Assembly: GCA_015485995.1 (NCBI GenBank)
Contig: WFSP01000023.1
Coordinates: forward strand, 1-17,656
Direction: 5' to 3'
Length of the DNA: 17,656 nt
DNA from: Caldisericales bacterium
GTDB taxonomy: Bacteria > Caldisericota > Caldisericia > Caldisericales > Caldisericaceae
Part shown: positions 1 to 7,833 of the stretch, one piece after another
Position numbering within the stretch: the first letter of the stretch is position 1
Layout of the letters: every line of letters starts with the position of its first letter
Translations under genes and position numbers: made by a program
Notes under the pieces: model-generated
The model's database searches: none
Told to the model about the DNA's origin: nothing
What the model saw: the letters and a program-made list of their open reading frames with translations, nothing else

Positions 1-625
1 AAACCAAACAGCAGTATACCCATAAAGATAAAGTTAATGTTAAAAACAATTGACCAGCTGTATATATTAAAGAACAGAAATAGGAATCATATAGAAGCAT
101 TGAATCAGTATAAGGGAGAGTACAGCAAAGAATCAATTAAAGTACTCAATAGCTTAAACAGAGAGATTGATAAAAAGATATTAAAGATGGAGAATAAAAT
201 AGAGAAACTCATAACGAATAGTCCAGAGTGCAGAGATATATACAAAAGGGTTACTGATATTCCGGGTATAGGTAAAAGGACTGGCAGTGCCCTGATAGGA
301 TAGTTTGATACATTTAATGGGTTTAACAATGCAAAGCAAGTAGCAGCATATATAGGGTTAAAATCCCAGCATAAAGCAATCAGGAAAGAGTGTGAATAAT
401 GGGAATAGAAGTATATCAAGGATAGGGAATCCTTATTTAAGGAAGTTATTCTATATGGATGCATTATCTGCTTCACGTAGCAATGCCCAATGCAAATCAC
501 TGTATGAAAGATTACTGATAAAAGGAAAAGATAAGCCACAGATCCTTACAGCAGTAGGACATAAGTTATTGAGGCAGGCATTTGCAATAATCAAGTATAA
601 CAGGGTATATGACCCTGAGTATTGA
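1..625 (+). pseudogene. Decayed IS110-family transposase, C-terminal part (5' end outside the window)
   Basis: The reading frame is open from base 1, so the gene begins left of the window and the N-terminal catalytic (RuvC-like DEDD) domain is not visible. The visible part is the IS110/transposase_20-type C-terminal region: a helical stretch, then a helix-hairpin-helix-like DIPGIGKRTGSALIG, then YIGLKSQ, then the typical SGKSVNNGNRSISRIGNPYLRK block and a final KLLRQAFAIIKYNRVYDPEY. Two lesions break it. There is a TAG stop at 301-303, inside a segment that stays similar on both sides. There is also a one-base frame change near 371-382, where the frame of the first half passes into the frame that continues to the TGA at 623-625. 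The GTG at 392 is therefore not a real start. The copy is probably inactive, although assembly error cannot be ruled out. Family assignment is by pattern recognition. Confidence 0.82.
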
Positions 626-975
626 GAATTGGATAAGTTAGTAGATACTAAGAGATAGATATTAAGAATAAAAAAGATAAGGAACAAAGAATAAGGTGTA
701 AAATAAGAAATAAAATAGGAAGTAATAGAAATGAATAAAACAAAAATAATTAAAATGAAAATAATTAACGAAATAAAAGAAAAAACAGAGCTAACCCTTA
801 TGAACAAAGTCATATGAAAAGATTAAATTTTCCTCCAAAAAGGTATTGACACAACACAGTACATTCTGAAGGAGCAAAGCGACTGAAAAATCTCATCTTT
901 TTTCTTTGTCGTTCTGAGCATAGCGAAGAACCTCCTCCCTAACAACCAACTACACTGAAAGAATTCTATAATAAC
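626..975. other. Intergenic region, IS110 tail and dispersed repeat
   Basis: No coding region is supported. From 626 to about 800 the sequence is purine-rich and AT-rich with many stops, and is probably the end of the decayed IS110 copy. From 862 to 935 lies a copy of the dispersed repeat. The end of the region leads into the terminator of the minus-strand surface-protein gene. Confidence 0.6.
862..935. repeat. Dispersed intergenic repeat, copy A
   Basis: It has two units in tandem. Bases 862-894 begin CATTCTGAAGGAGC and end AATCTC. Bases 907-929 read gtcgttctgagcatagcg followed by aagaa. The first unit is matched by an inverted copy at 5085-5117, with 30 of 33 bases identical. Related copies lie at 4951-5120, 6259-6301 and 8787-8876. 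Confidence 0.7.
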
Positions 976-1004
976 TAAAAAAGCCCCTGCTTGCGCAGGG
1001 GCTT
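976..1004 (-). terminator. Rho-independent terminator of the surface-protein gene
   Basis: There is a perfect 10-bp stem, AAGCCCCTGC (981-990) with GCAGGGGCTT (995-1004), and a 4-base loop. Read on the minus strand, the stem is followed directly by a run of six T (bases 982-977). It lies 22 bases past the stop codon of the 1027-4674 gene. This is a strong canonical intrinsic terminator. Confidence 0.93.
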
Positions 1005-1026
1005 AAAACTCGTTGCTATAATGAAA

Positions 1027-4000
1027 CTACGGCTGAACAAGAGTGATTGTTACGACTCTTGTTGCTGGATCCCAGGTAACTGTTGCGCCAAGGCCTTCAG
1101 CAATTACACGAAGAGGAACCATTGTTGCTGCATAAGTTCCATCGCCGTATGGCTGCATGTATGGCGGGAAGATTGCCACGACGTTGCCGTCAACTACTGC
1201 AGAAACATTACCGATCTGCAGGCCAACGCTACTCTTGCCGAGAGTAAGAGTAATACCCTTGGTGTCGGCAATCCAGTCAACTTTTGCACCGAGTGCTTCC
1301 GCAATTGCACGAAGCGGTAAATAAGTGTGGCCTTCGTGAATTACAGGAGTTGTATCAAGCTGTGCAACCTGGCCGTTTACTGTCATTACATCTGAGCCAA
1401 TCTGAACTGTTACCACAGTCTTCTTGACTGGTTTGTAAGTTACGGTAATGTCTTTTTCGGCTTTGTTGCCAGCTGCGTCAAATGCAAATACTTTAAGAGT
1501 ATTTTCACCTTCGCTGAGCGCACAGTTTGCACTGAATGTTCCGTCAGGTGAGAAGTCAACTTTCATTGAGCCGATGTAGAGTGAAGCAACACCGACGTTG
1601 TCAGTTACGGTACCTTTAACGGTTACCATATCTGTATCAACTGTTGCACCGTCTTCAGGAGCAGTAAGTGTGATTACTGGAGCTTCGGTGTCAACAACAG
1701 GTGCTTGGTATTTTGCAACTATTGTTGCAAGTCCACTTGGAGCACCCCAACCACCACACGTCGGAAGAGAAGGACAAACTGTAGTAAAGCTTGTGCCTAC
1801 CGTGTATTTGCCGGAGTACGGAGGAACGAATGCCCAGTCAACTTCACCATCAGGGCCGGTTGTACCAGCTGTTGCTGACCAGCCATATCCTGCTGCACCA
1901 GAGCTAAATCCGCTTGTTCCAAGTTTTACTGAAACACCAGGTGCACCATGTCCGTGTGCATCTGTTACAGTGAATGTAACGTGTGTTGCAGTTGCCGGGA
2001 TTGTGAACGGTACTTCTTCAGGGTCAACCTTTACTGTCGGAGGAACAAGTTTAAATGTGCCTACATCAATTTTTGCACAACCATAAGTTACAAAGTATAC
2101 ATCAAATGTTGCATCATCAGTAACGTTAGGATTAGAGAACCCGGTTACCTGAATCGGAGAAGGCTGCGTGCAGCCCGATGGTACGCTGTAGCAAACAACG
2201 CTTGTTGGGAGTCCGCAGTCGTTGCTATTTGCATCTGCTTCAAGCGTCCAATTAGAATCAGTAGAGAAGTCATGAATTCCTCTTGGGTCTGTTGCTGTTA
2301 CATAAATAAGTTCCGGAATGCCTTCTGTGATAATACCGTCGTTATCAATGGTAGAACCGTCTGAAAGACCAATCTGTACTGTAAATTCAGGCTTCACAAC
2401 AGCAATGTCAACTGTTACTTCTTCTTTTTGTGTGCAGTCACTGCTTAATGCATAGCCGTAGATTTCGAATGTGCCTGCATCATTAAGCGGGCATGCAAGA
2501 GTTACTCTGTAACCTGTATCTGTTGCAGAAACAGTCCCGCTTACAGGAGCACCGTTGAAGGAAAGGCTCCAGGCAGGATCTCCAAGTGTGAATCCAGGGT
2601 CAGTAATGTCAATTATTGGGTAAACGCCTGCAAGGATTGAATCTGGGTCTACAGAACCTTCAGTGATTGTAGCAGTTGCACTGAGTTCTGTTGTTGCAGG
2701 AATTACGGAGAGATCATCTACACCCTCGTAAATAAGAGGATAAGTAAGTGTAAGGTGGCCGCATGCATCGTATGTTCTCTTCTGTCCAAATACCTGGATT
2801 ACGAGATGTGCACCGCAACTTTCTGTATTCACGTAGTTAGGAGTAAATCCAGAGAATGTTAAGGTAGAGCAGTTATCCTTAATTACAAGATCACCATCTG
2901 TCTGACCAAATGCAATTGGAAGGTCTGCAATGCCAGTGCCACTCACACCAACAGGATTCCACCAGATTTCGCTAACCGTTTTCGTTCCACCGCCATAGGT
3001 GTTCATTGTGAATGCACCTGAAAGAATACCACACTTGCCATCCGACATGTAGATGTGGACTATCTTGGAGTTACAACCGCATTCAAGGTCTGCAGGTGCA
3101 CTCTGGTTTCCAATTGAAAGTACTAAATCTGCACTCTTTCCTACTTCAATGGTGGAATCGTCTTTCTGTGCACCATTTTCAAGTGCAACCTTGTCAACTG
3201 TACAGGATGCTACTTCACAAATATCAAATGTCTTGCTGTATGTGTGGCAGCAAGCATTGGTGGACATCTCATCTTTTGTAACGTCTTGATTCCATGCAGG
3301 GCAATCAGTGTCAGTGTTTGCTCTCTGCCATGCAGTAACAGAAACGGATGCTGTGATTTTGCCTGCTTTTTCAACAAGATACCTGTTATTACCAAGATCA
3401 GTTACAGGACCGTCAACAGATGTTTTCGTGCTATAGAGATACCAGTTTGCAGGATCTGCCACAGGGTAAACACCTACTTCAACTTCAAGCGCATTACCTA
3501 TTGTGCAAGGAAGTTTGTCGTAAACATCTCTTGCAAGGCTGTCCGTGCAAAGTGTTGGGCCATCGCCATACTGAGGAATTGAATATACAGCATTTACATC
3601 AACATAAGGATTAAATACACCTAAATCTCTAAGGTTTACAATAACCGTGTTAGAAGTTACTGTATTACTATAGAGAGTTGTGGAAGCTTTAAATCTAATA
3701 TCTGTAGTACTAACCGAACTTAAATCTAATACAGCTCTGTAGAAACCAGGTGAAATTTCATTAAATGTAGCTGATACAGCAGCCCCAGCAGTATTTGTTA
3801 CAGTAATTGTTGCACCACTTACATAGTTTCCATCCTGATCTTTAAGAACAAGAAGGAACGGCTGATTTGATAAACTCTTGTAAAGAATTACAGGGCTTAC
3901 ATAAGTTGAAAGTGTAAGTGATGTTGCAGGAACATTACTCAGAGTGTCATAGATCATTGCATCGTTGTCGTCATTATTTGCAGGATCATAACCATCTCTG

Positions 4001-4674
4001 ATGTAAATGTTGTAATCACCAATAAATGCAGGATCACCAGCTGTAATAGGGAATGTAATGGTGAACTGTCCTGAGGAGTTAGGTGTTACATGATAGTAAC
4101 CTGCAAGTTCGTTACTAGGATAAGCAACATAAACGTCCACAGGGACGAGTACTGTCTGGCCATTACCTCTTGTAATCCAGCCGGAGATTGTCTGACTGTT
4201 GTCGCAGGTGGTAATTGTGTTGGACTTCCAGGTAAGGTTGTACTGAATGTAAACAGTTCCTTTGGCATAATCTGCATTGTTTACTACTGCCACTACATTG
4301 TATTCGCCGTCTTTTGCAACGTTACCTGTGCCGATAGTAAAGCTTGCTGAACCTGCTGCCATTGTTACGCTATCGATAACATTGTTTGCTGTGTCGCGAA
4401 GTTCTACCTTCCACGTGGAAGTAGGTTTAGTGTCAATGTAACCGTGAATAGTATCGCCCATCTTGTAAAGATTGGTTGTACCAAGGTCGTTTGCTGTACC
4501 TACTGTTCCAAAATCCGGTACTGGATTGTAGTACGGAAGATGTGGAGAGGTAGAATCAGTAATAGTAAGAGTCGCTGCTGCTTTTGCAACTGGTACATTT
4601 GGTGCAGCTGTAAACATCCCCGCAAAGGAAAGCACCATTGCTACAGCAATAAAAATACTTAGAAACTTTTTCAT
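1027..4674 (-). CDS. Large secreted cysteine-rich S-layer-like protein with Ig-like modules and C-terminal copper-amine-oxidase-N-type domain
   Basis: The product is 1215 aa from the ATG at 4674. This start has an AGGAGG ten bases upstream and begins a clear signal peptide (MKKFLSIFIAVAMVLSFAGM, cleavage near AKA-A at residues 30-33). An in-frame start 15 codons upstream lacks these. The body is a chain of beta-rich, Thr/Val/Asp-rich Ig-like modules. Residues about 993-1085 form a bacterial Ig-like domain (APVITLTAPEDGATV). Residues about 1086-1215 carry two copies of the PLR-IAE-LGA-V-W motif typical of copper-amine-oxidase N-terminal-like (PF07833) domains, which in such proteins are probably structural or wall-binding rather than enzymatic. 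There are about 23 cysteines between residues 170 and 1060, unusual for an S-layer protein and suggesting disulfides. A single-gene unit, a strong RBS and a strong terminator fit a highly expressed surface protein. S-layer function is inferred; an adhesin is the alternative. Confidence 0.85.
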   Translation of the reverse strand: MKKFLSIFIAVAMVLSFAGMFTAAPNVPVAKAAATLTITDSTSPHLPYYNPVPDFGTVGTANDLGTTNLYKMGDTIHGYIDTKPTSTWKVELRDTANNVIDSVTMAAGSASFTIGTGNVAKDGEYNVVAVVNNADYAKGTVYIQYNLTWKSNTITTCDNSQTISGWITRGNGQTVLVPVDVYVAYPSNELAGYYHVTPNSSGQFTITFPITAGDPAFIGDYNIYIRDGYDPANNDDNDAMIYDTLSNVPATSLTLSTYVSPVILYKSLSNQPFLLVLKDQDGNYVSGATITVTNTAGAAVSATFNEISPGFYRAVLDLSSVSTTDIRFKASTTLYSNTVTSNTVIVNLRDLGVFNPYVDVNAVYSIPQYGDGPTLCTDSLARDVYDKLPCTIGNALEVEVGVYPVADPANWYLYSTKTSVDGPVTDLGNNRYLVEKAGKITASVSVTAWQRANTDTDCPAWNQDVTKDEMSTNACCHTYSKTFDICEVASCTVDKVALENGAQKDDSTIEVGKSADLVLSIGNQSAPADLECGCNSKIVHIYMSDGKCGILSGAFTMNTYGGGTKTVSEIWWNPVGVSGTGIADLPIAFGQTDGDLVIKDNCSTLTFSGFTPNYVNTESCGAHLVIQVFGQKRTYDACGHLTLTYPLIYEGVDDLSVIPATTELSATATITEGSVDPDSILAGVYPIIDITDPGFTLGDPAWSLSFNGAPVSGTVSATDTGYRVTLACPLNDAGTFEIYGYALSSDCTQKEEVTVDIAVVKPEFTVQIGLSDGSTIDNDGIITEGIPELIYVTATDPRGIHDFSTDSNWTLEADANSNDCGLPTSVVCYSVPSGCTQPSPIQVTGFSNPNVTDDATFDVYFVTYGCAKIDVGTFKLVPPTVKVDPEEVPFTIPATATHVTFTVTDAHGHGAPGVSVKLGTSGFSSGAAGYGWSATAGTTGPDGEVDWAFVPPYSGKYTVGTSFTTVCPSLPTCGGWGAPSGLATIVAKYQAPVVDTEAPVITLTAPEDGATVDTDMVTVKGTVTDNVGVASLYIGSMKVDFSPDGTFSANCALSEGENTLKVFAFDAAGNKAEKDITVTYKPVKKTVVTVQIGSDVMTVNGQVAQLDTTPVIHEGHTYLPLRAIAEALGAKVDWIADTKGITLTLGKSSVGLQIGNVSAVVDGNVVAIFPPYMQPYGDGTYAATMVPLRVIAEGLGATVTWDPATRVVTITLVQP

Positions 4675-4684
4675 AGAAAAGTTC

Positions 4685-4690
4685 CCTCCT
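4685..4690 (-). promoter_or_regulatory. Ribosome binding site fixing the surface-protein start
   Basis: AGGAGG on the minus strand lies ten bases before the ATG at 4674. It selects the start that opens directly into the signal peptide, rather than the longer reading frame beginning at 4719. Confidence 0.85.
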
Positions 4691-4714
4691 TTCGTTTTTA
4701 GTTTTTGATTGATT

Positions 4715-4756
4715 TTCAAGTTTTCGACGCTTGAATTCTTAAACGTTTAAAAATTC
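4715..4756 (-). promoter_or_regulatory. Overlapping inverted repeats in the leader of the surface-protein gene
   Basis: Bases 4733-4756 form a 24-bp palindrome with a single mismatched pair (core TTAAACGTTTAA at 4739-4750). An overlapping inverted repeat pairs TTCAAG (4715-4720) with CTTGAA (4730-4735). The two share bases 4733-4735, so in RNA they would compete. They sit 40-80 bases upstream of the start codon, between two Shine-Dalgarno-like sequences. They could be an operator, an mRNA-stabilising hairpin or a folding switch. The sequence shows only the symmetry. Confidence 0.5.
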
Positions 4757-4793
4757 TTTTACTTCTTTTCTTAACTTGTATTCCTGTTTACCA

Positions 4794-4799
4794 CCTCCT
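4794..4799 (-). promoter_or_regulatory. Orphan Shine-Dalgarno-like AGGAGG, possible mRNA stabiliser
   Basis: A second perfect AGGAGG (minus strand, context CAGGAGGTGG) lies 120 bases upstream of the surface-protein start. No ATG and no reading frame longer than a few codons follows it. About 13 bases further upstream is TATAAG (4812-4817), a possible -10 box without a recognisable -35. If that is the promoter, the orphan site would lie almost at the mRNA 5' end, as in the STAB-SD stabilisers described for Bacillus cry genes. Confidence 0.35.
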
Positions 4800-4950
4800 G
4801 TAAATTGTCTTCTTATAAGGAAGGCTTTGATTTATATATTGAAATGGACTGCTTGAAAATATATGCAGAGGTCCGGGTTGTAGGGCTTTGCCCCATCCTC
4901 CGGTGACTCACTCTGCTACACCTTCAAACAAGTATCTCCTAATTTATGGT

Positions 4951-5120
4951 TGTCATTCTGAGTTATTTCCACTCTGTCATCCTGAGCTGCTTTTGCGAAG
5001 GATCTCAGTTTTTTGTTTCTCCGTCGTTCAGTTGTTAAGGATGAGATTCTTCACTACGTTCAGAATGACAAAACAGCATGAGAGGAGATTCTTCAGTTGC
5101 TGTGCTCCTTCAGAATGACA
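4951..5120. repeat. Dispersed intergenic repeat, composite copy B
   Basis: At least four units in two orientations are visible: TGTCATTCTGAG at 4951-4962, TGTCATCCTGAGC to GGATCTC at 4976-5006, GAGATTCTTC to CAGAATGACA at 5043-5070, and GAGATTCTTC to CAGAATGACA at 5085-5120. The first two face the last two, so the block has inverted symmetry. The unit at 5085-5117 is an inverted copy of 862-894, with 3 mismatches in 33. A 76-codon open frame over this block is an accident of the repeat. Confidence 0.72.
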
Positions 5121-5409
5121 GTACGTTTTGCTAAGCTCATAACTATATTTTAAACCAAATACAAATTTTCTTTTATCATTTACTTCGCTTCAGTTTTCAA
5201 GGTACTTCTGCAGCTTTTTCTCCGCAGGGAAGGGCAGATACAAAATTAACAGGCTCTACAGCCTTCCACTTATATAGTGCAAAATCCGTGCCAAAATAGG
5301 GACAATAAATATATTGAGTTGCACACAAGTGTTTTGTTAAAGAGCATTTAATGAATTTTGACAAAAATATTTATCTATTTTCAGTCAGGGGTAATCGGCA
5401 AAATTCTGA

Positions 5410-5446
5410 GTAACAACGTTACACCTGCTTGTGTAAATTTTACACA
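5410..5446. promoter_or_regulatory. Pair of perfect palindromes, operator-like
   Basis: GTAAC-AAC-GTTAC (5410-5422) is followed seven bases later by the 17-bp TGTGTAAATTTTACACA (5430-5446), which has perfect 8-base arms. Neither is followed by a T run, so they do not read as terminators. They lie 64-100 bases past the stop of the SLH-like gene and far upstream of the surface-protein gene. A transcription-factor site is plausible but unproven. Confidence 0.4.
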
Positions 5447-5509
5447 TTGAGTAAATTGTGCCCGTTTTCTAAAAGATGCAAGAGTAGTTATTCTCATATT
5501 TGGAAAAGC

Positions 5510-6172
5510 TTATTTGGGATTATTTATTATATGCAAAATAAGGTTGAAAGCATCGCGCCTTTTTAACGGCCTTGCAGTGCTGATCCCGTCAAGTGCCATA
5601 TTATGCTCTACCGACATAACAAAGAATGCTACATTCTGGCCAACATCATCAGGCCTTGCGACATATTCGCTGTTTTGCCCGAGTCCCAAAGCACCCATTG
5701 CCCACTTTGTTGCATAGCCCTCGCTTATAACCGCATCAGGACGGAAGCCCTCGGGGATACCGAACCCATTTGTTTTTAAGTAAACAAGGTCCTGAAAATA
5801 CCATTCATTTTTACCAGTATTACCCTTTTTAAAAGAAAAATACATATTGGCCTTATAATAAAGAGCTGCAATTTTGTATTTTAGTATAAGGTAAGCATGA
5901 TATACCTTATTTATTAATATATCAAAGAAATTTTTCTGTTTTACAAGATTCCCGCGCTTTACGGTTTTTATCGTTTTAAGCGTGCGGGAGAGCAGGGAAA
6001 GATACTCTGCCTGCGTGATATATGCGTTTTCATTCAAACTGCCGTTAGGGAACCCCTTTACTATACCGGCTTTTTTTAAATATGCTCCCGGGTCTGTTGT
6101 TTCGGCATTCACAGCAGCAAGCGGTGCCAAAACAAACAACCCTATTAGAAACACAACTATTATTTTTTTCAT
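5510..6172 (-). CDS. Small secreted protein with degenerate SLH-like repeats
   Basis: The product is 220 aa. A signal peptide of about 23 residues (MKKIIVVFLIGLFVLAPLAA, cleavage near VNA-E) is followed by two segments like S-layer homology repeats. Residues about 30-65 contain AGIVKGFPNGSLNENAYITQAEY, written here in parts: AGIVKGFPNG then ITQAEYLSLL. Residues about 124-164 contain WYFQDLVYLKTNG then VISEGYATKWAMGALGL. A weaker third segment may end the protein. Between them is a basic, tyrosine-rich linker (residues 66-120). SLH repeats usually anchor proteins to secondary cell-wall polymers. With so little besides the repeats, this may be an anchoring or accessory envelope protein for the neighbouring surface layer. 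The RBS before the ATG is weak (an A/T-rich stretch only). The gene stands alone: 140 bases separate it from the upstream HD gene. The SLH assignment is a motif judgement. Confidence 0.72.
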   Translation of the reverse strand: MKKIIVVFLIGLFVLAPLAAVNAETTDPGAYLKKAGIVKGFPNGSLNENAYITQAEYLSLLSRTLKTIKTVKRGNLVKQKNFFDILINKVYHAYLILKYKIAALYYKANMYFSFKKGNTGKNEWYFQDLVYLKTNGFGIPEGFRPDAVISEGYATKWAMGALGLGQNSEYVARPDDVGQNVAFFVMSVEHNMALDGISTARPLKRRDAFNLILHIINNPK

Positions 6173-6258
6173 ATTTTTATTTTAGCATTTTTATGTTATT
6201 TCTCAAAGTAAGTTATATACGTATGCCTAACCGATTCTAAATTTTTAATCTAGCGTTT

Positions 6259-6301
6259 TTGTCGTTGAGGAATAGACTCTTCGCTGCGCTCAGAGTAACA
6301 A
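6259..6301. repeat. Dispersed intergenic repeat, copy C
   Basis: TTGTCGTTGAGGAATAGACT continues into CTTCGCTGCGCTCAGAGTAACA. This is the GAnTCTTCGCTnCGnTCAGAnTnACA unit in a diverged form. It lies just past the stop of the HD-domain gene and before the SLH-like gene. The remaining 6173-6258 is AT-rich, with a weak TATAAC-like element on the minus strand. Confidence 0.55.
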
Positions 6302-6312
6302 CATTTTATTAC

Positions 6313-7833
6313 TTACCTGCGTTTACTTGCACTTTGAGGCGGAGTAAATACAACCCCAAATGTTTTCAACGTGCGAAATAAAGCATAAATCCGCCCGAGC
6401 ACAATGGGCCTTTTCTCTATAAGCTTATCGTAGAGTTTTTTATAAGAATGCAGTTTGTGGTATTCCCTTAAAAAATAATCGCTCATTTCAATTGGAGAAG
6501 GCGGCCGCACAGGGGAAAGAATAGCATTGAAAAAATCGTAAATTTCAGATTCACCGTCTTTTGAGCTCCTCCATCCGTACTTTTTTTTAATCTTTTCCGC
6601 AGGCACACCGCTTTTAAGGTGTTTTTCCAAAAGTTTAACTTCCTTTTCCTTTCTGAGATACTTTACAATATTTTTCTCATCGTGTACACTGCCTCTTTGC
6701 AAATTACTCAAGTGTTTTCTAAAACTTTTAAGTTTTGATAGTATCCGCTCCTTCTTTCTGAGCTCTGCAAACAAAACAACTTTCCTTACATCATTAACCG
6801 CTTCTCTTTCGTTGTATCCCTCTTTTATATCCTGCGGGGTTTTGATTTTTAAACTTTTAAGCCTTGCAAATATATCCCTGCTGCCTTCAAAAACAGGAGA
6901 AAAATCATCTCTCTTGAAAAGAGCAATTTTAAAATACGTTTTTAAGAAGCGGGCAAATTCGGAATTTTTATTTATGGGTGGAGCAAGAAAATACGTTTTA
7001 CTGCCTGACTTTAACACAGGATTGCAGCAGGCAATTTTATAAGAGAGAAAGTTCTCTGAGTTATTATTTCCGGAAACGAGGAGAATTCTAAAATGCGCTT
7101 TGAAAAAAGAGTTTGGAAGTTTCGCATTGAGAGTAAGATAATTAAAAAGATACATCTTGTAGAAAGCTGCGACAGCCTTTGAGTGGTCAAGCAAAGTAAT
7201 GTCGTTTCCATATTTGCGCGTTTCGGAAAGTGCGTTCGCAAAATATTTTTCTCCCAATTTTTTTACAAATTTATTAACTTCTACAATACTTCTCTCTTTT
7301 GAAAGAAATTTATCGAGCTCGCCGTAAAAAGAAAAGCGCATCTCGTTGAGTTTGCCTACCGGGATTTCCGTTTCAGGGTCAAAGAAGTTGTCTCGTACCG
7401 TGCATTCCCTCGGCTGCTTCCCTGCGTTGGAAGGATTTGATGCATCAAGGTGGTCAACAGTTTTTAACAGCTTTATGAGGGGGTGATTTTGTATCGTTTC
7501 CTTGAAAGGGCATTCTGCCCCGAGCAAGCAGCGCGAGCAGCCGTGGTGAGCACAGATAAAGTGTGAAATGGAGATGGAAAGGTCTATCCCCTTTATGCTT
7601 TTAGTATTTAAATGGCCGGATAATGGCTTAAACAGAAATTCTTTTACATTGCTAGGGATTTTGCCCCTGTCCAAAAACAAAATTTGCCCGTGGAAGTCTT
7701 TTATCCGCATACTCTTTGCCTTGGACAAAACAAAAAATCCGGACAGTTTTCCTACATCGTGGAGAAATGCCCCGATTTCAGCAAGCAGTATAAAATCCCT
7801 ATATTTTGAATATAACCCTGTTTTCTTCGGCAT
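6313..7833 (-). CDS. HD-domain protein resembling the N-terminal half of Cas10/Cmr2, without the GGDD palm
   Basis: The product is 506 aa. HD-phosphohydrolase residues are in the expected order: H25-D26 in GAFLHDVGKL, H48, H96-H97 in FICAHHGCSRC, and D127/D130 in TVDHLDAS. A CX2CX5C cysteine group (C99, C102, C108) follows the HH pair directly. Further on are segments that match Cas10 landmarks: DITLLDHSKAVAA at 211-223 (Cas10 D-TSLYDH-KTTAA), FRILLVSGN at 248-256, and SGSKTYFLAPP at 276-286 (the GGGKF-LLLPN segment). The last 200 residues are charged and helical. No second palm, zinc ribbon or GGDD motif is present, so cyclic oligoadenylate synthesis is not expected. It is translated after the radical SAM gene with a 35-nt overlap. 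HD nuclease or phosphodiesterase activity is inferred. It could also be a diverged HD protein only distantly related to Cas10. No cas neighbours are present. Confidence 0.72.
   Translation of the reverse strand: MPKKTGLYSKYRDFILLAEIGAFLHDVGKLSGFFVLSKAKSMRIKDFHGQILFLDRGKIPSNVKEFLFKPLSGHLNTKSIKGIDLSISISHFICAHHGCSRCLLGAECPFKETIQNHPLIKLLKTVDHLDASNPSNAGKQPRECTVRDNFFDPETEIPVGKLNEMRFSFYGELDKFLSKERSIVEVNKFVKKLGEKYFANALSETRKYGNDITLLDHSKAVAAFYKMYLFNYLTLNAKLPNSFFKAHFRILLVSGNNNSENFLSYKIACCNPVLKSGSKTYFLAPPINKNSEFARFLKTYFKIALFKRDDFSPVFEGSRDIFARLKSLKIKTPQDIKEGYNEREAVNDVRKVVLFAELRKKERILSKLKSFRKHLSNLQRGSVHDEKNIVKYLRKEKEVKLLEKHLKSGVPAEKIKKKYGWRSSKDGESEIYDFFNAILSPVRPPSPIEMSDYFLREYHKLHSYKKLYDKLIEKRPIVLGRIYALFRTLKTFGVVFTPPQSASKRR

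Larger units (their letters stand above)
4800..5509. other. Long intergenic region between the SLH-like gene and the surface-protein gene
   Basis: No gene is supported. It holds the possible promoter near 4812, a short GGGC/GCCC hairpin around 4879-4894, repeat block B, and a stretch near 5180-5205 that on the minus strand contains ACCTTGAAAACTGAA. Between 5260 and 5400 it is AT-rich and without clear structure. Two palindromes lie at 5410-5446. The surface-protein promoter could lie anywhere here; I found no convincing -35/-10 pair. Confidence 0.5.

Noticed and set aside
1598..2364. Open frames of 138-162 codons on the plus strand
   Set aside because: They are antisense to the surface-protein gene, whose signal peptide, RBS, domains and terminator are clear; they have no RBS or domain of their own.
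4888..5118. 76-codon open frame on the plus strand
   Set aside because: It lies wholly over repeat block B and lacks an RBS; its peptide reflects the repeat units.
5170..5215. Minus-strand ACCTTGAAAACTGAA, like the leader often seen before 23S rRNA genes
   Set aside because: No rRNA or tRNA sequence lies nearby on either strand, and a short A-rich match of this kind can occur by chance.
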